From: an uncultured Candidatus Saccharibacteria bacterium
GTDB taxonomy: Bacteria; Patescibacteriota; Saccharimonadia; Saccharimonadales; Saccharimonadaceae
Direction of reading: 5' to 3'
DNA length: 14,827 nucleotides
Assembly: GCA_948944455.1 (NCBI GenBank)
Contig: CARBES010000027.1
Span: forward strand, 1-14,827
In this document: piece after piece, positions 6,482 through 14,709 of the stretch
Position numbering within the stretch: position 1 is the stretch's first letter
How the letters are laid out: each line of letters starts with the position of its first letter
Made by a program: the position numbers and the translations under genes
Notes under the pieces: generated by a model
What the model was told of the DNA's origin: nothing
The model's input: only the letters and a program-made list of their open reading frames with translations
The model's database searches: none

Positions 6482-7096
6482 ATGCGAAAATACATACCAG
6501 AATGGGCAAAATTAGTACCGAAAGAGGCAAAGAAAGTCTTTTCGGGGGTGATTTATGATGTTTATCAGTGGCCACAAGAGATGTTTGACGGAAGCATGCA
6601 GACGTTTGAAATGCTGGGACGCCCGGACACGGTAAAGATCTTGGCAGTCTTGTCGGAAGAAGAAGCGAAACAGCTGGAAAATGCCCAAGTTTCGAAAAAG
6701 CCCGGACCGAAGATAATTATTACGAAACAGGAACAACCGCGGAAAGATTGTTTTTATGATTATCCGGGCGGAAGAATGGACACTGATGATGTGGATGAGC
6801 TAGCCGCAGCGAAACGAGAGTTACTGGAAGAAACTGGGCTCAAGATGAAGAACTGGAAATTAATCCGCGTAGAGCAGCCGTTCAATAAAGCTGATTGGTT
6901 AGTTTATACTTTCTTAGCGACTGAGCTAGAAGAGCAAACTGCGCAAAGTTTAGATGCCGGAGAAAAAATCGAACTGGTAGCGATGAGCTTTGATGAAGCA
7001 GTAGAGCTCGCCAAGACGCCAGAGTCAAGATTCTTGGAAAAAGAATTTGATAGCATAGAAAATCTACAGGCGATGCCGGAACTATATAAGTATTAA
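6482..7096 (+). CDS. Nudix hydrolase (ADP-ribose pyrophosphatase-like)
   Basis: A 204-residue Nudix protein. The Nudix box is GGRMDTDDVDELAAAKRELL followed by EETGL, near residues 96-120. The metal-binding REXXEE core is intact, but the first half is one residue longer than the classic GX5EX7REUXEEXGU pattern and lacks the first conserved Glu. The family cleaves nucleoside diphosphates linked to another group; overall length and layout suggest ADP-ribose or a nucleotide sugar, but the substrate is not shown by sequence. The start has GGAG five bases upstream and lies 12 bp after tRNA-Pro, so they are likely cotranscribed. Its TAA overlaps the stop of the convergent gene: both stops share the tetranucleotide TTAA. 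Confidence 0.88.
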   Translation: MRKYIPEWAKLVPKEAKKVFSGVIYDVYQWPQEMFDGSMQTFEMLGRPDTVKILAVLSEEEAKQLENAQVSKKPGPKIIITKQEQPRKDCFYDYPGGRMDTDDVDELAAAKRELLEETGLKMKNWKLIRVEQPFNKADWLVYTFLATELEEQTAQSLDAGEKIELVAMSFDEAVELAKTPESRFLEKEFDSIENLQAMPELYKY

Positions 7097-7929
7097 GAAT
7101 TCTTAGGAGAGTTATCGTCAGAACCTTCACGTTTAAGAAAGGCGATGATTTGCTCACGTTTCCAGGCAGCAAGACCGATAATAACGACTACCACTAGAGA
7201 AAGTACCACAACGAGACCAATATTACCACTGATACCCATCCCGATATAATTTGTCAGCACAATAGTCGGGAAACGACCCAAGATGGAAATAAGTAAAAGC
7301 TTACGCATAGAAAGCTTCGTCAGGCCGGCGACATAACAAATTAAGTCGTCCGGAAAGCCAGGAAGCAGAAAGATGGCAAAGATGATTAGTGCAGCACCCT
7401 TAGCGTTGATGATAAAATCAAATTTGTCGACGGCCGGCTTCTTAAAAATTTTCTCGATGAGAGGGCGGCCAAATTTGCGAGCAATGCAAAATACCAACCA
7501 AAAACCAATAATGCTGCCAATTGTTGTCCAGAGTATGCCCCAATGCCCAAAGAGAAAACCGCCGACACCACCGACAATTTGCCCCGGGATAGGCGCTACA
7601 ACGACCTGAACAACCTGAATCAAAATATAGAAGAGCGGTGCCCATGGGCCAATATCATTCATAATACGAACTAGCTCATCGCGGTTCGATAAAAGTTGCA
7701 TAATCGGACTCTTCGCGAGCACGTCCCACGCGAGATAGCCAATTGCCGCCGCAGCCAGGAGTCCAAGCAACACGAACCTAATAACGGTTGATTTCTTAAT
7801 TCTCTGTTTAAGCGGGGTCTCTCCAACTGGAAGCTGTTCTGGTTTTTCAGAAACCTCCGTCTGACTATCCATAATACTAGAATGTCCGGAAACCGTCTTA
7901 CTTTGCATATTCGACGGCACGGGTTTCAC
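7093..7929 (-). CDS. TVP38/TMEM64 (VTT, DedA-like) membrane protein
   Basis: A protein of up to 278 residues with a polar N-terminus of about 45 residues and about five to six hydrophobic segments. The VTT/SNARE-associated signatures are clear: APIPGQIVGGVGGFLFG, then a re-entrant-type stretch, then LLPGFPDDLICYVAGLTKLS ending in GRFP. Relatives move or flip lipid carriers and phospholipids across the cytoplasmic membrane or affect membrane energetics; the substrate here is unknown. Start choice is uncertain: a GTG at 7929 (AAGG 12 bases upstream), ATG at 7908 or ATG at 7872. The first two lie inside the end of rny, so translation is probably coupled to it. Confidence 0.85.
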   Translation of the reverse strand: MKPVPSNMQSKTVSGHSSIMDSQTEVSEKPEQLPVGETPLKQRIKKSTVIRFVLLGLLAAAAIGYLAWDVLAKSPIMQLLSNRDELVRIMNDIGPWAPLFYILIQVVQVVVAPIPGQIVGGVGGFLFGHWGILWTTIGSIIGFWLVFCIARKFGRPLIEKIFKKPAVDKFDFIINAKGAALIIFAIFLLPGFPDDLICYVAGLTKLSMRKLLLISILGRFPTIVLTNYIGMGISGNIGLVVVLSLVVVVIIGLAAWKREQIIAFLKREGSDDNSPKNS

Positions 7930-9415
7930 GAATTACATTAACCTTAATGACGCCAGGGTATGACATGGTGGCTTCAATCTTATTGGCAATATCGCGAGCG
8001 AGCTTAAGTGCAGAGAGATCGTCGATTTGCTTTGGCTCAACAATAACACGAATCTCGCGGCCAGCAGAAATAGCATAAGCCTTGTCGATTCCCGGGAAAC
8101 TAGTAGCGATATTTTCGAGGTCACGCATACGCTCAGCAAAATTCTCTGCAGAAATATTGCGCGCGCCCGGACGAGCCGCCGAAAGTGAATCGACAATCTT
8201 CACAATGATAGCTTCTGGAGTAGTTGGCTCTATGTCATCGTGATGAGCAGCCATCGCATGTACGACATCATCTGGCATACCATATTTCTTCGCGAGCTCA
8301 GCACCGATCTCGGCATGCTTCCCTTCAATTTTATGCGTTACGGCCTTGCCGATATCGTGAAGAAGCGTAGCCGTCTTTGCGACACGCTTATTCGCACCGA
8401 TTTCCTCAGCAATCATACCCGCGATATGAGTCATCTCGACAGAATGAAGCAATACGTTCTGGCCATAGCTAGTGCGGAATTTAAGTTCACCAAGAAGATG
8501 AAGCAATTCACGTGGAATCCCTACAACTCCAACTTCGCGAGCAGCATCTTCTCCAGCGCGGATAACTTCCTTCTCGATTTCGCGCTCAGCCTTTGCAACC
8601 GCTTCTTCGATTGAACTCGGGTTGATACGACCGTCTTTCATTAAACGCTCTAATGCGTACCGGGCAACTTGGCGACGGATGGGGTCAAAACTAGAAAGTA
8701 CCACCATACCCGGAGTATCATCGACCATGATGTCTACACCAGTAGCACGTTGAAGCGCCTGGATATTACGACCTTCTTTGCCAATAATGCGACCTTTCAT
8801 GTCATCATCAGGAAGTTTCAGGGCTGTGACGGTACGATCGGCGGTCACTTCGGAAGACATACGCTCCATCGCAGTAAGGAGGATTGCTTGAGCAGTTTCG
8901 TCAACTTCGTGTTTTATTTCTTTCTGCTCTTTGGCTACGAGACCGGCAAGGTCTTGCTTAATATCGCGCTCGGTCATTTGCATTAGTTTATCACGGGCAT
9001 CCTCTTTGGTAAGACCAGCGATCTTCTCAAGCTTTTCTTGTTGTTTGTTACGAATATCGCGAACCTCAAGTTTCAGGTCGTCAAGTTCCTTCTCTTGCTT
9101 AACGAGACGCTCGGTCTTCTTTTCGAGTTGATCAAGTTTGTTATCGAGGTTTATTTCACGTTCACTAAGACGATTCTCGGTGTTCTTCCATTCACGACGA
9201 CGTTCAGCCTCTTCCTGCTGAGACTTGGCCGCAAGGTTAGCGGCATCACTTTTAGCTTTCGAGACAATATCCGAGGCCTCATTCTTTGCTTTACGAACCA
9301 GGTCATCCGCTTTTACCTTGCCACCATTTTCGTTTTTCTTGTTATAACCATAGAGGCCACCAGCACCCAACGCAGCACCGCCGATGAGCGCGATAATAAT
9401 AAATAGTATCTCCAT
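7898..9415 (-). CDS. rny: Ribonuclease Y
   Basis: A 505-residue RNase Y, the membrane-bound endoribonuclease that starts mRNA decay. Order of parts: one N-terminal membrane helix (about 3-24); a long charged coiled coil (about 30-180); a KH RNA-binding domain with GRIIGKEGRNIQAL; and an HD domain with LLHDIGKAVTH and AMAAHHDD supplying the metal-binding His and Asp residues; then the conserved C-terminal region ending in VKVNVIRETRAVEYAK. Length is normal for the family (about 510-520). AGGAAGG sits 10 bases before the ATG. It follows tsaE-tsaB after a 129-bp gap and overlaps the VTT gene at its 3' end. Confidence 0.97.
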   Translation of the reverse strand: MEILFIIIALIGGAALGAGGLYGYNKKNENGGKVKADDLVRKAKNEASDIVSKAKSDAANLAAKSQQEEAERRREWKNTENRLSEREINLDNKLDQLEKKTERLVKQEKELDDLKLEVRDIRNKQQEKLEKIAGLTKEDARDKLMQMTERDIKQDLAGLVAKEQKEIKHEVDETAQAILLTAMERMSSEVTADRTVTALKLPDDDMKGRIIGKEGRNIQALQRATGVDIMVDDTPGMVVLSSFDPIRRQVARYALERLMKDGRINPSSIEEAVAKAEREIEKEVIRAGEDAAREVGVVGIPRELLHLLGELKFRTSYGQNVLLHSVEMTHIAGMIAEEIGANKRVAKTATLLHDIGKAVTHKIEGKHAEIGAELAKKYGMPDDVVHAMAAHHDDIEPTTPEAIIVKIVDSLSAARPGARNISAENFAERMRDLENIATSFPGIDKAYAISAGREIRVIVEPKQIDDLSALKLARDIANKIEATMSYPGVIKVNVIRETRAVEYAK

Positions 9416-9506
9416 CCTAGAAAGACCTTCCTAATTGTTTTGCTGGCATTTTTCTCTATGTCAGCGGGGTAACAAATAAATAAAAAATTAATAAAGTTCC
9501 ATTCTA

Positions 9507-9512
9507 AGTATA
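9507..9512 (-). promoter_or_regulatory. Possible -10 box of rny
   Basis: On the minus strand TATACT lies in the 129-bp A/T-rich gap before rny, about 90 bases from its ATG. There is no good -35 box. Readthrough from tsaE-tsaB is equally possible, since I see no terminator in this gap. Confidence 0.3.
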
Positions 9513-9544
9513 CTATATTTATAGGTTTTAAGATAGGGTGGAAA

Positions 9545-10411
9545 TTATTTCTTAGGAGCAGAGATATTGGCAGGGCGACCGTATTCTGGAATAATTACAG
9601 GTCGTTGGACGTCATGATGATCAAAAAGCGGGATCTGCAGCTGGTCAGTAAGAGTATTAACAACCGCGGCGCCGATACGAAGACCAGTAAAAGAGCCTGG
9701 ACCAGAAAAATAAGTAATTTTCGTAATATCTGGCCAGTCAAAATTATTTTCAGAAAGTTTATTATGAATAAAAGTAAAAATTTGCTCAGCCATGATGCGA
9801 CCAGAATCCCAAGAATACATTTGGTCGTTAATGCCTAGCCGACACACATTTGTTGACGTATCTAAATAGATCTCGCAGGTAGAAGACTCTTTTTCAGACT
9901 TGCTAGTAGTAGAAGATACACCGCCTACATTCTTTATGGTAGGAGATAGGTCGCTAATTTCTACAGTTTCTAACTTCCCTGGCGCAGAGATCTGAAGTTC
10001 CCGATCGCCTTCAGGAGTAAGATTGAACTCGATACGGGTTTTATTCGCAGGCAACAAGTCCGCAACGCCACCACCCCATTCCACAACAATTACTGCGTTC
10101 GGCAGCAAAAGTGCTTCAGAAAGTTCTTCACGCATAATGCCTGGATCGTCGAGACGATAAAAATCATAATGAATCAGGTTGCCGCTAGTATTATTCTCAG
10201 GATGCGACAGCGGAAAGGCATAGCGTTTAGAGATTGTGAAGCTAGGGCTAGTAACTGCCGAGCTTATACCAAGACCTTCAGCGAGCCCACGCGTAAAAGT
10301 CGTCTTCCCTGCGCCTACGTCACCAACAAGTTCAAAAACTGCCGGGAAAGTCAAATTCTTGGCCATTTGACGACCAAAAGCCAACATTTCGGACTCAGAG
10401 CTAATTCTCAT
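9545..10411 (-). CDS. tsaE: TsaE-TsaB fusion, t6A37 tRNA modification, with shortened TsaB
   Basis: A 288-residue fusion from the ATG at 10411. Residues 1-145 are TsaE: Walker A GDVGAGKTT (30-38), a TSPSFT segment, YDFYRLDD and VEWG. TsaE is the ATPase of the complex that puts threonylcarbamoyl on A37 of ANN-reading tRNAs. After a Ser/Thr-rich linker, residues 180-288 resemble TsaB: LDTSTN at the start and the GPGSFTGLRIG signature (237-247). Only about 109 residues of TsaB are present against 200-230 usually. The first half and a short tail with PEYGRP remain and the middle is absent. TsaB normally pairs with TsaD, which is not in the window. An ATG at 10438 is outside the predicted transcript: TGCTATAAT ends seven bases before the chosen start. 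Confidence 0.9.
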   Translation of the reverse strand: MRISSESEMLAFGRQMAKNLTFPAVFELVGDVGAGKTTFTRGLAEGLGISSAVTSPSFTISKRYAFPLSHPENNTSGNLIHYDFYRLDDPGIMREELSEALLLPNAVIVVEWGGGVADLLPANKTRIEFNLTPEGDRELQISAPGKLETVEISDLSPTIKNVGGVSSTTSKSEKESSTCEIYLDTSTNVCRLGINDQMYSWDSGRIMAEQIFTFIHNKLSENNFDWPDITKITYFSGPGSFTGLRIGAAVVNTLTDQLQIPLFDHHDVQRPVIIPEYGRPANISAPKK

Positions 10412-11891
10412 ATTCATTATTATAGCATATTTTCTCATTTTTGATAATCGGGATACGGCTCTTTCGACGATGTTTATACCCCCGAAGCTGCGTCCAGAGC
10501 GGGATAATAGCCATAGGTAGATAAAGCAAGAAAAAACGAGGATCCGTGGCCGGCAAATTAACTACAAACATAGTCTTTTCTGACAAAAGGTTTACTATAC
10601 CGATATGAAAATCTAACAGCCAGGTTGCAGGTAGCGCAAATAAACCGGCTAACACTGGTAAGAAGCTCGTAACTCCAACTAAGAAAACCAGCAGCATAAC
10701 ATAAGGTAAAGTAGGCAAGATAACTAGATTTGCCACAAATGAAAGAAGCGAGATTGAACCAAAGTTATAGATTAAAATAGGAGCACAAACTAGACTAGTA
10801 GCGAAACTCGTAATCAGCATGCCGGCCAGCCAAGGAGGAGTTTTGCCACCATAAAGAAACCGACCTAGACGTGGAGCCAAAATGAGAATCCCAAAGAAAG
10901 AAGCGAAGGAGAGTTGCCAACCAAGGCTAAGAAAGTTGACTGGTTCAATCAGTAAAGTCAGCGCTGCAACTAAGATTAAAAGCCGCCAAGGTCTAAACTT
11001 ACGACCGACGTAGCCCATCATTAATGACAACGTCGTGACTAACGCTGCTCGAGTCATCGATGGAGTAAAGCCGACTGTCAAAACAAAGGCTATGATCAAT
11101 AATATCGAGAACATAAGCCCAGCAAACTTCGATAGGCGACCGAAAAGTTTTTTCGCAGCACCAACTAAAATGCCTAGGTGTGCGCCCGAAGCAACAATCA
11201 CGTGTGTCATACCAACAGTACGCAAAGCCTCTGAAAATTCATCAGAAAGTCCCGACCTCATCCCCATAAGGTAGCCCAGGCCAAGGTCAACTTCGGGCGA
11301 AGCGATATAATCCCGAATTCGATCAGAGAAAAAAGCTTTAAACTTCGCAAACAGATCACCCGGGACAGCTTTATCAATATTGAGCACGGTTGGTCGAAAA
11401 ATGCTCGTAACAAACGTCCCGAAACCGTCACCCAATTTACCTTGCAAGGTTATGTAATCTGAACGTTCAACCTCAATTTTCCGTGCAAGTTTTATATAAG
11501 CCGTACCAGCAAAACACATCTCATTATCTACGCATATTTTGCTTAAATGAATGACGTTATTCCCTTCGGAAAAGTCGGGATCATCAGAAATTAAACCAGA
11601 AATGAGTACAGTTTGACCAGCGTTAGTAGAGAAAAATTCTTGGCTAGAAAGTTGCGGCAAACTACGAAAATTACCAATAATGAAACCAGCCAAAAAAGCT
11701 AGGGCTAGCATAAATTTAGCCTGGAAGATAATGGCCATAATCAGCAGTATGGACGCCAAAATCAACCAGTATAGTTCCACAAAAATTCGTAAAGAAAAAG
11801 CTATACTAATCACAACCCCACAGAAGATCCCAGCTACAGCCACGTAAAAGTGCCAAGATGGGTGAATATGGGCAGACAGAAGATTTTGCAT
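10401..11891 (-). CDS. comEC: ComEC/Rec2 DNA-uptake channel, without C-terminal MBL domain
   Basis: A 496-residue polytopic membrane protein from the ATG at 11891. The N-terminal part has two to three hydrophobic segments, then an OB-like beta region (about 85-190) as in the DUF4131 domain. The ComEC channel core follows, with MTHVIVASGAHLGILVG, PSMTRAALVTTLSLMMGYVG and LGWQLSFASFFGILILAPRL. ComEC carries single-stranded DNA across the cytoplasmic membrane during natural transformation. The protein stops after the last helices with a basic tail; the metallo-beta-lactamase-like domain of full-length ComEC (about 750 residues) is missing. An ATG at 11951 overlaps the -10 box (TATAATG) and is unlikely to be transcribed. 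The 3' end overlaps the tsaE-tsaB start by 11 bases. Confidence 0.9.
   Translation of the reverse strand: MQNLLSAHIHPSWHFYVAVAGIFCGVVISIAFSLRIFVELYWLILASILLIMAIIFQAKFMLALAFLAGFIIGNFRSLPQLSSQEFFSTNAGQTVLISGLISDDPDFSEGNNVIHLSKICVDNEMCFAGTAYIKLARKIEVERSDYITLQGKLGDGFGTFVTSIFRPTVLNIDKAVPGDLFAKFKAFFSDRIRDYIASPEVDLGLGYLMGMRSGLSDEFSEALRTVGMTHVIVASGAHLGILVGAAKKLFGRLSKFAGLMFSILLIIAFVLTVGFTPSMTRAALVTTLSLMMGYVGRKFRPWRLLILVAALTLLIEPVNFLSLGWQLSFASFFGILILAPRLGRFLYGGKTPPWLAGMLITSFATSLVCAPILIYNFGSISLLSFVANLVILPTLPYVMLLVFLVGVTSFLPVLAGLFALPATWLLDFHIGIVNLLSEKTMFVVNLPATDPRFFLLYLPMAIIPLWTQLRGYKHRRKSRIPIIKNEKICYNNEYEN
10419..10427 (-). promoter_or_regulatory. Extended -10 of tsaE-tsaB inside the end of comEC
   Basis: On the minus strand TGCTATAAT (10427-10419) is followed by seven bases and then the ATG at 10411. 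It is the same nine bases as the rightward -10 at 3207-3215. It predicts a leaderless tsaE-tsaB transcript in addition to any readthrough from comEC. Confidence 0.55.
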
Positions 11892-11949
11892 GATTGGTTT
11901 TAGTTGACTAATACAGGAAATCCGACTGAGCAGTTTTACCTGTGCGGTC

Positions 11950-11979
11950 ATTATAGACCGAGCGGGTTTTCTTTTGCAA
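11950..11979 (-). promoter_or_regulatory. Promoter of comEC
   Basis: On the minus strand TTGCAA (11979-11974), 18-bp spacer, TATAAT (11955-11950). The predicted start, about 11942, leaves a leader of roughly 50 nt before the ATG at 11891. No Shine-Dalgarno sequence is visible there. Confidence 0.6.
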
Positions 11980-12054
11980 GCACAAGTATGATTAAAATCG
12001 ATTTATTCCCTCCGTTGTCTAGCCATATAGAGTAATCAAGGGAGGATGAAAAGA

Positions 12055-14439
12055 TTAGATATTCTTAGCTGCACGGCGAGAGCGGCGATAGGTCGCGAGC
12101 CCAGCTCGAGCCCCAATCGTAATACTCTTCATGAGCCCAGTCAACGGTGAGCTAAGTTTTGGCTTGACGCGTGGTGGGCGATAATTAGCATAGTCGAAGG
12201 GAGTTGTTTCGTCGATAGAGCTGACGCCTGCCGACCAATGCGCCGATGGAGACATTTCGTCAATCGACCCAGAAGAAAAACTAGAATATTGATGCAAAAC
12301 CGGAGCCGGCTCGAGGTCGGTTAGCTCCGTAAGTAAGCGCGAGGCGATCTGATCGATCTCAGCCTGTTGAACGTTTTCACGACCAATGATTTCTTTTGCA
12401 AAAGAAAGTGTATTAAGGAGACCTTGGTAACTGGTGGCTGTGTATTTTTGTGGATCAAGTCGAGCAATTGCTGAAATTACCTCACGAAGCATTGATAGAT
12501 TTGGTTCAGGAGTAGCCGGAATAGCAGCCTGAACGGTTGAAGGGGTTGGAGCAGCTGGGGTAGCAGCGGGAGCGACAGGGGTGGCAGGCGTAGAGACTGG
12601 CATAGTTAACGTTGGTTTCGGGGCGACTGGAGCTACGACTGGAGTAGGCGTAGGGCTAGCGGATACAACGGGAGAAGATGTTGTAGGTGTCACTGACGTT
12701 GCTGCTGAAGTTAACGGCTGAGATGCGAGGTTTACGGCATTTTCTAGAGGGATAGAGGGAGCATCCAGGACTTTGGCGGTCTTCTTACTAAAGAGTCGCC
12801 GTGACTTTTTGACAGGTCTTTCCCGATCGGAAGCCATTTCTTCAAGAACGGCTCCGTGGTAGAATAGGTCGTCTAGTTCTTCATCACTGAGAGACATATC
12901 GTCGCGCTCTTCTAGATTATCAAAGGCGGACAGTAGGTCACCAGCCGCATCACGGATATCAGCCAAGCTAGCACGGTTGCTACGCAAAACTCTCTTTGCC
13001 TGGCTAATTGCACGACGCATCGCCGAAAATCCGGCAGCGTAATCCGAAGAACGCAGCTTCTCTAAATCGCCAATTGCATCAGCTAGCGCATTCCGAGCGG
13101 CCTCGCGTTCATCTGGCTCCGGAGCAGGCGGAGGCGTCGAGTCGACAGCGGTCGATGAATCCGACGTTGTCGGCATAGCTACGTCTGGCGGAGCAATGGC
13201 CGGTATAGCAGGTGCGGTTGGAAGAGGCTCTTCAGGAATCGGAACGGGGGCAGTTGGCAGTTCCGGCAAAGGAAGCGGGCGAGTCACAAAAGAAGACTCT
13301 ATATCCTGCAAAATCTGCGTAGAAGCATTAATTACCGTACGAATATCAGCCGGATAATCGCCGCGCGCGCCATGAAAATCGCCATCTTTGATAGAGAGTT
13401 TCTGGATACTAGATGCTACGCCATCAATAATATACGAATGTTCACTAACGTAGGTGCCGCCATCGATAGAAAGCTCCAGATTTGCCGCATCGTTTGGCTC
13501 GATTTGGAAAGTAGCGATATCGGCAGGACCATTCGAGATCACCTGAGTATGTTGACACTTGATCTGACCGGATTTTGCCCGAATACCGCTAGCCCCCCGT
13601 AGACAAACTGCACCAATTTCCCAAATGCCATAACCTAGCGCACTAAGAGCGGATCCAGAATTCTCATCAACAATAATTCGTGCGCCGCTTTTTACTGTAA
13701 TGACTGGGAGATTGCGTTGACGTGTACCACGCACATCAGCGCTCAAGCAGATACCATCACGCGCGATAATCTCTCCAGAAAAGTTGAGTTTTAGACCATA
13801 GGCAGCCCCAAGGTTCGCCGCCACAAAAACTGCATACGAACTTGGCGAAAAAAGGCTAATCCCTTCGTCGATCGTAACCGTCGTATAGGACGGCATTTCT
13901 GTGCTAATCGCGCCAAACACACGCAAAGCTACGCTACGGTCGCCCATAGCAAAAATCTTCCCTTTGCCAGTCAAGGTGACTTCACCACTACGGATATCCA
14001 GTACGCGGGCTGCGGGAATGGTCTCGTCAGATATAATGCTATGGCCATTGAAATTAATCGCAACATCATAGTTAATTAGGATATTATCTGTAGCGACAAT
14101 ATCGTTACCTAAAGTAATTTGGACTTTCTTAGCCTTTAGGGCAGCAAGTAATTCTTGGTAGTTCTGGATTGAGTTGACATCAAAATCGTCGAGACGTTTC
14201 TTTGCAAGAGTAGGGACCAAAGCCGGAGCGGGACGTAAGGTCGTTGGGAGCGGTGGAATCGGAGGAGCTGGGAGAGATGCAGACATGAAAAGCGGCCGTT
14301 CGACAGGCTCAGGTGTCGTCGGCTGAGATTTCTTCGACTTACGCGAACGTTTGGATTTTTTAGCAAGCTCCTTTTCCGATGCTTCAGCCAAGGAAGCGGC
14401 TAATTCCCTTTCTTCGCGAGTTTTCTGGCGCTTTCTCAT
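12055..14439 (-). CDS. Large modular protein: basic head, beta-helix, FIVAR-like helices
   Basis: A 794-residue protein I cannot assign to a named family. Residues 1-45 are very rich in Lys, Arg and Glu. A Pro-rich stretch (52-80) follows. Residues about 90-390 have short repeating beta-strand turns (GNDIVATDNI, GEVTLTGKGKIF, ADVRG) typical of a right-handed beta-helix. After a Pro-rich spacer, about 456-525 forms three predicted helices with a FIVAR-like pattern (ARNALADAIGDLEKL...LLSAFDNL). A second, similar helical unit lies near 665-730 after a Pro/Ala/Thr spacer (about 575-660). The last 16 residues, AGLATYRRSRRAAKNI, resemble the end of the gene at 14773. The module mix suggests a cell-surface protein, yet no signal peptide or membrane helix is visible. 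GAGGAG precedes the ATG. Confidence 0.75.
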   Translation of the reverse strand: MRKRQKTREERELAASLAEASEKELAKKSKRSRKSKKSQPTTPEPVERPLFMSASLPAPPIPPLPTTLRPAPALVPTLAKKRLDDFDVNSIQNYQELLAALKAKKVQITLGNDIVATDNILINYDVAINFNGHSIISDETIPAARVLDIRSGEVTLTGKGKIFAMGDRSVALRVFGAISTEMPSYTTVTIDEGISLFSPSSYAVFVAANLGAAYGLKLNFSGEIIARDGICLSADVRGTRQRNLPVITVKSGARIIVDENSGSALSALGYGIWEIGAVCLRGASGIRAKSGQIKCQHTQVISNGPADIATFQIEPNDAANLELSIDGGTYVSEHSYIIDGVASSIQKLSIKDGDFHGARGDYPADIRTVINASTQILQDIESSFVTRPLPLPELPTAPVPIPEEPLPTAPAIPAIAPPDVAMPTTSDSSTAVDSTPPPAPEPDEREAARNALADAIGDLEKLRSSDYAAGFSAMRRAISQAKRVLRSNRASLADIRDAAGDLLSAFDNLEERDDMSLSDEELDDLFYHGAVLEEMASDRERPVKKSRRLFSKKTAKVLDAPSIPLENAVNLASQPLTSAATSVTPTTSSPVVSASPTPTPVVAPVAPKPTLTMPVSTPATPVAPAATPAAPTPSTVQAAIPATPEPNLSMLREVISAIARLDPQKYTATSYQGLLNTLSFAKEIIGRENVQQAEIDQIASRLLTELTDLEPAPVLHQYSSFSSGSIDEMSPSAHWSAGVSSIDETTPFDYANYRPPRVKPKLSSPLTGLMKSITIGARAGLATYRRSRRAAKNI

Positions 14440-14454
14440 GCCAAAATCTCTCCT

Positions 14455-14482
14455 CGGGATCAGATCTTTTAAAGATCGCCCG
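14455..14482 (-). promoter_or_regulatory. Leader hairpin before the large-protein gene
   Basis: GATCTTT and AAAGATC pair around a single central base (14463-14477). CGGG (14455-14458) and CCCG (14479-14482) extend the stem across a 4-by-1 internal loop. The hairpin lies just upstream of the GAGGAG ribosome-binding site, inside the predicted leader of about 69 nt. It could affect mRNA stability or ribosome access. Confidence 0.45.
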
Positions 14483-14514
14483 AAATTATGGTATAATACC
14501 CACCTATATCATAT

Positions 14515-14543
14515 ATATTAGCACAGATTTGCTTAAAAGTCAA
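14515..14543 (-). promoter_or_regulatory. Promoter of the large modular protein
   Basis: On the minus strand TTGACT (14543-14538), 17 bp, TAATAT (14520-14515) with TGC before it (extended -10). The -10 box matches consensus at four of six positions. A second weak candidate, TATTAT, lies at 14498-14493. Confidence 0.55.
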
Positions 14544-14564
14544 TATATGAATCTGTCCTAACCT

Positions 14565-14682
14565 GCAATCTACCTCCAAAGCTAACAACATCCGGTGAGC
14601 CTCTCAAAATCGAGCCCTACGGGCCGTGATTTTGACCCGGCTCAGCCGGGAAACGATGTTTTTAGCTTTGGAGGTAGATTGC
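14565..14682. repeat. 118-bp imperfect palindrome / long hairpin
   Basis: The outer arms are 28 bp each (14565-14592 and 14655-14682) and match at 27 of 28 positions. Inside them CCGGTGAGCC (14592-14601) pairs with GGCTCAGCCGG (14639-14649) with one bulged G. Then TCAAAATC (14604-14611) pairs with GATTTTGA (14628-14635), and GCCC/GGGC closes a three-base loop at 14614-14624. An alternative local hairpin, CCCGGC-TCA-GCCGGG, lies at 14636-14650. The arms end sharply and no target-site duplication is visible. It could be a structured RNA, a MITE-like mobile palindrome or a nuclease or cruciform site. The outer arms include the anti-SD-like ACCTCC and its complement GGAGGT. Confidence 0.9.
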
Positions 14683-14709
14683 TCGCTAGCCCAAGATTAT
14701 GTTTGTTAG

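Noticed and set aside
12006..12044. Possible terminator (CCCTCC ... GGGAGG) after the large-protein gene
   Set aside because: The two blocks are not true reverse complements beyond five bases, and the loop would be about 26 bases with no good T-run.
14565..14682. Reading the palindrome as an ordinary terminator or CRISPR repeat
   Set aside because: It is much longer than a terminator, has no T-run after either arm and is followed by a real terminator. There is one copy in the window with no spacer pattern.
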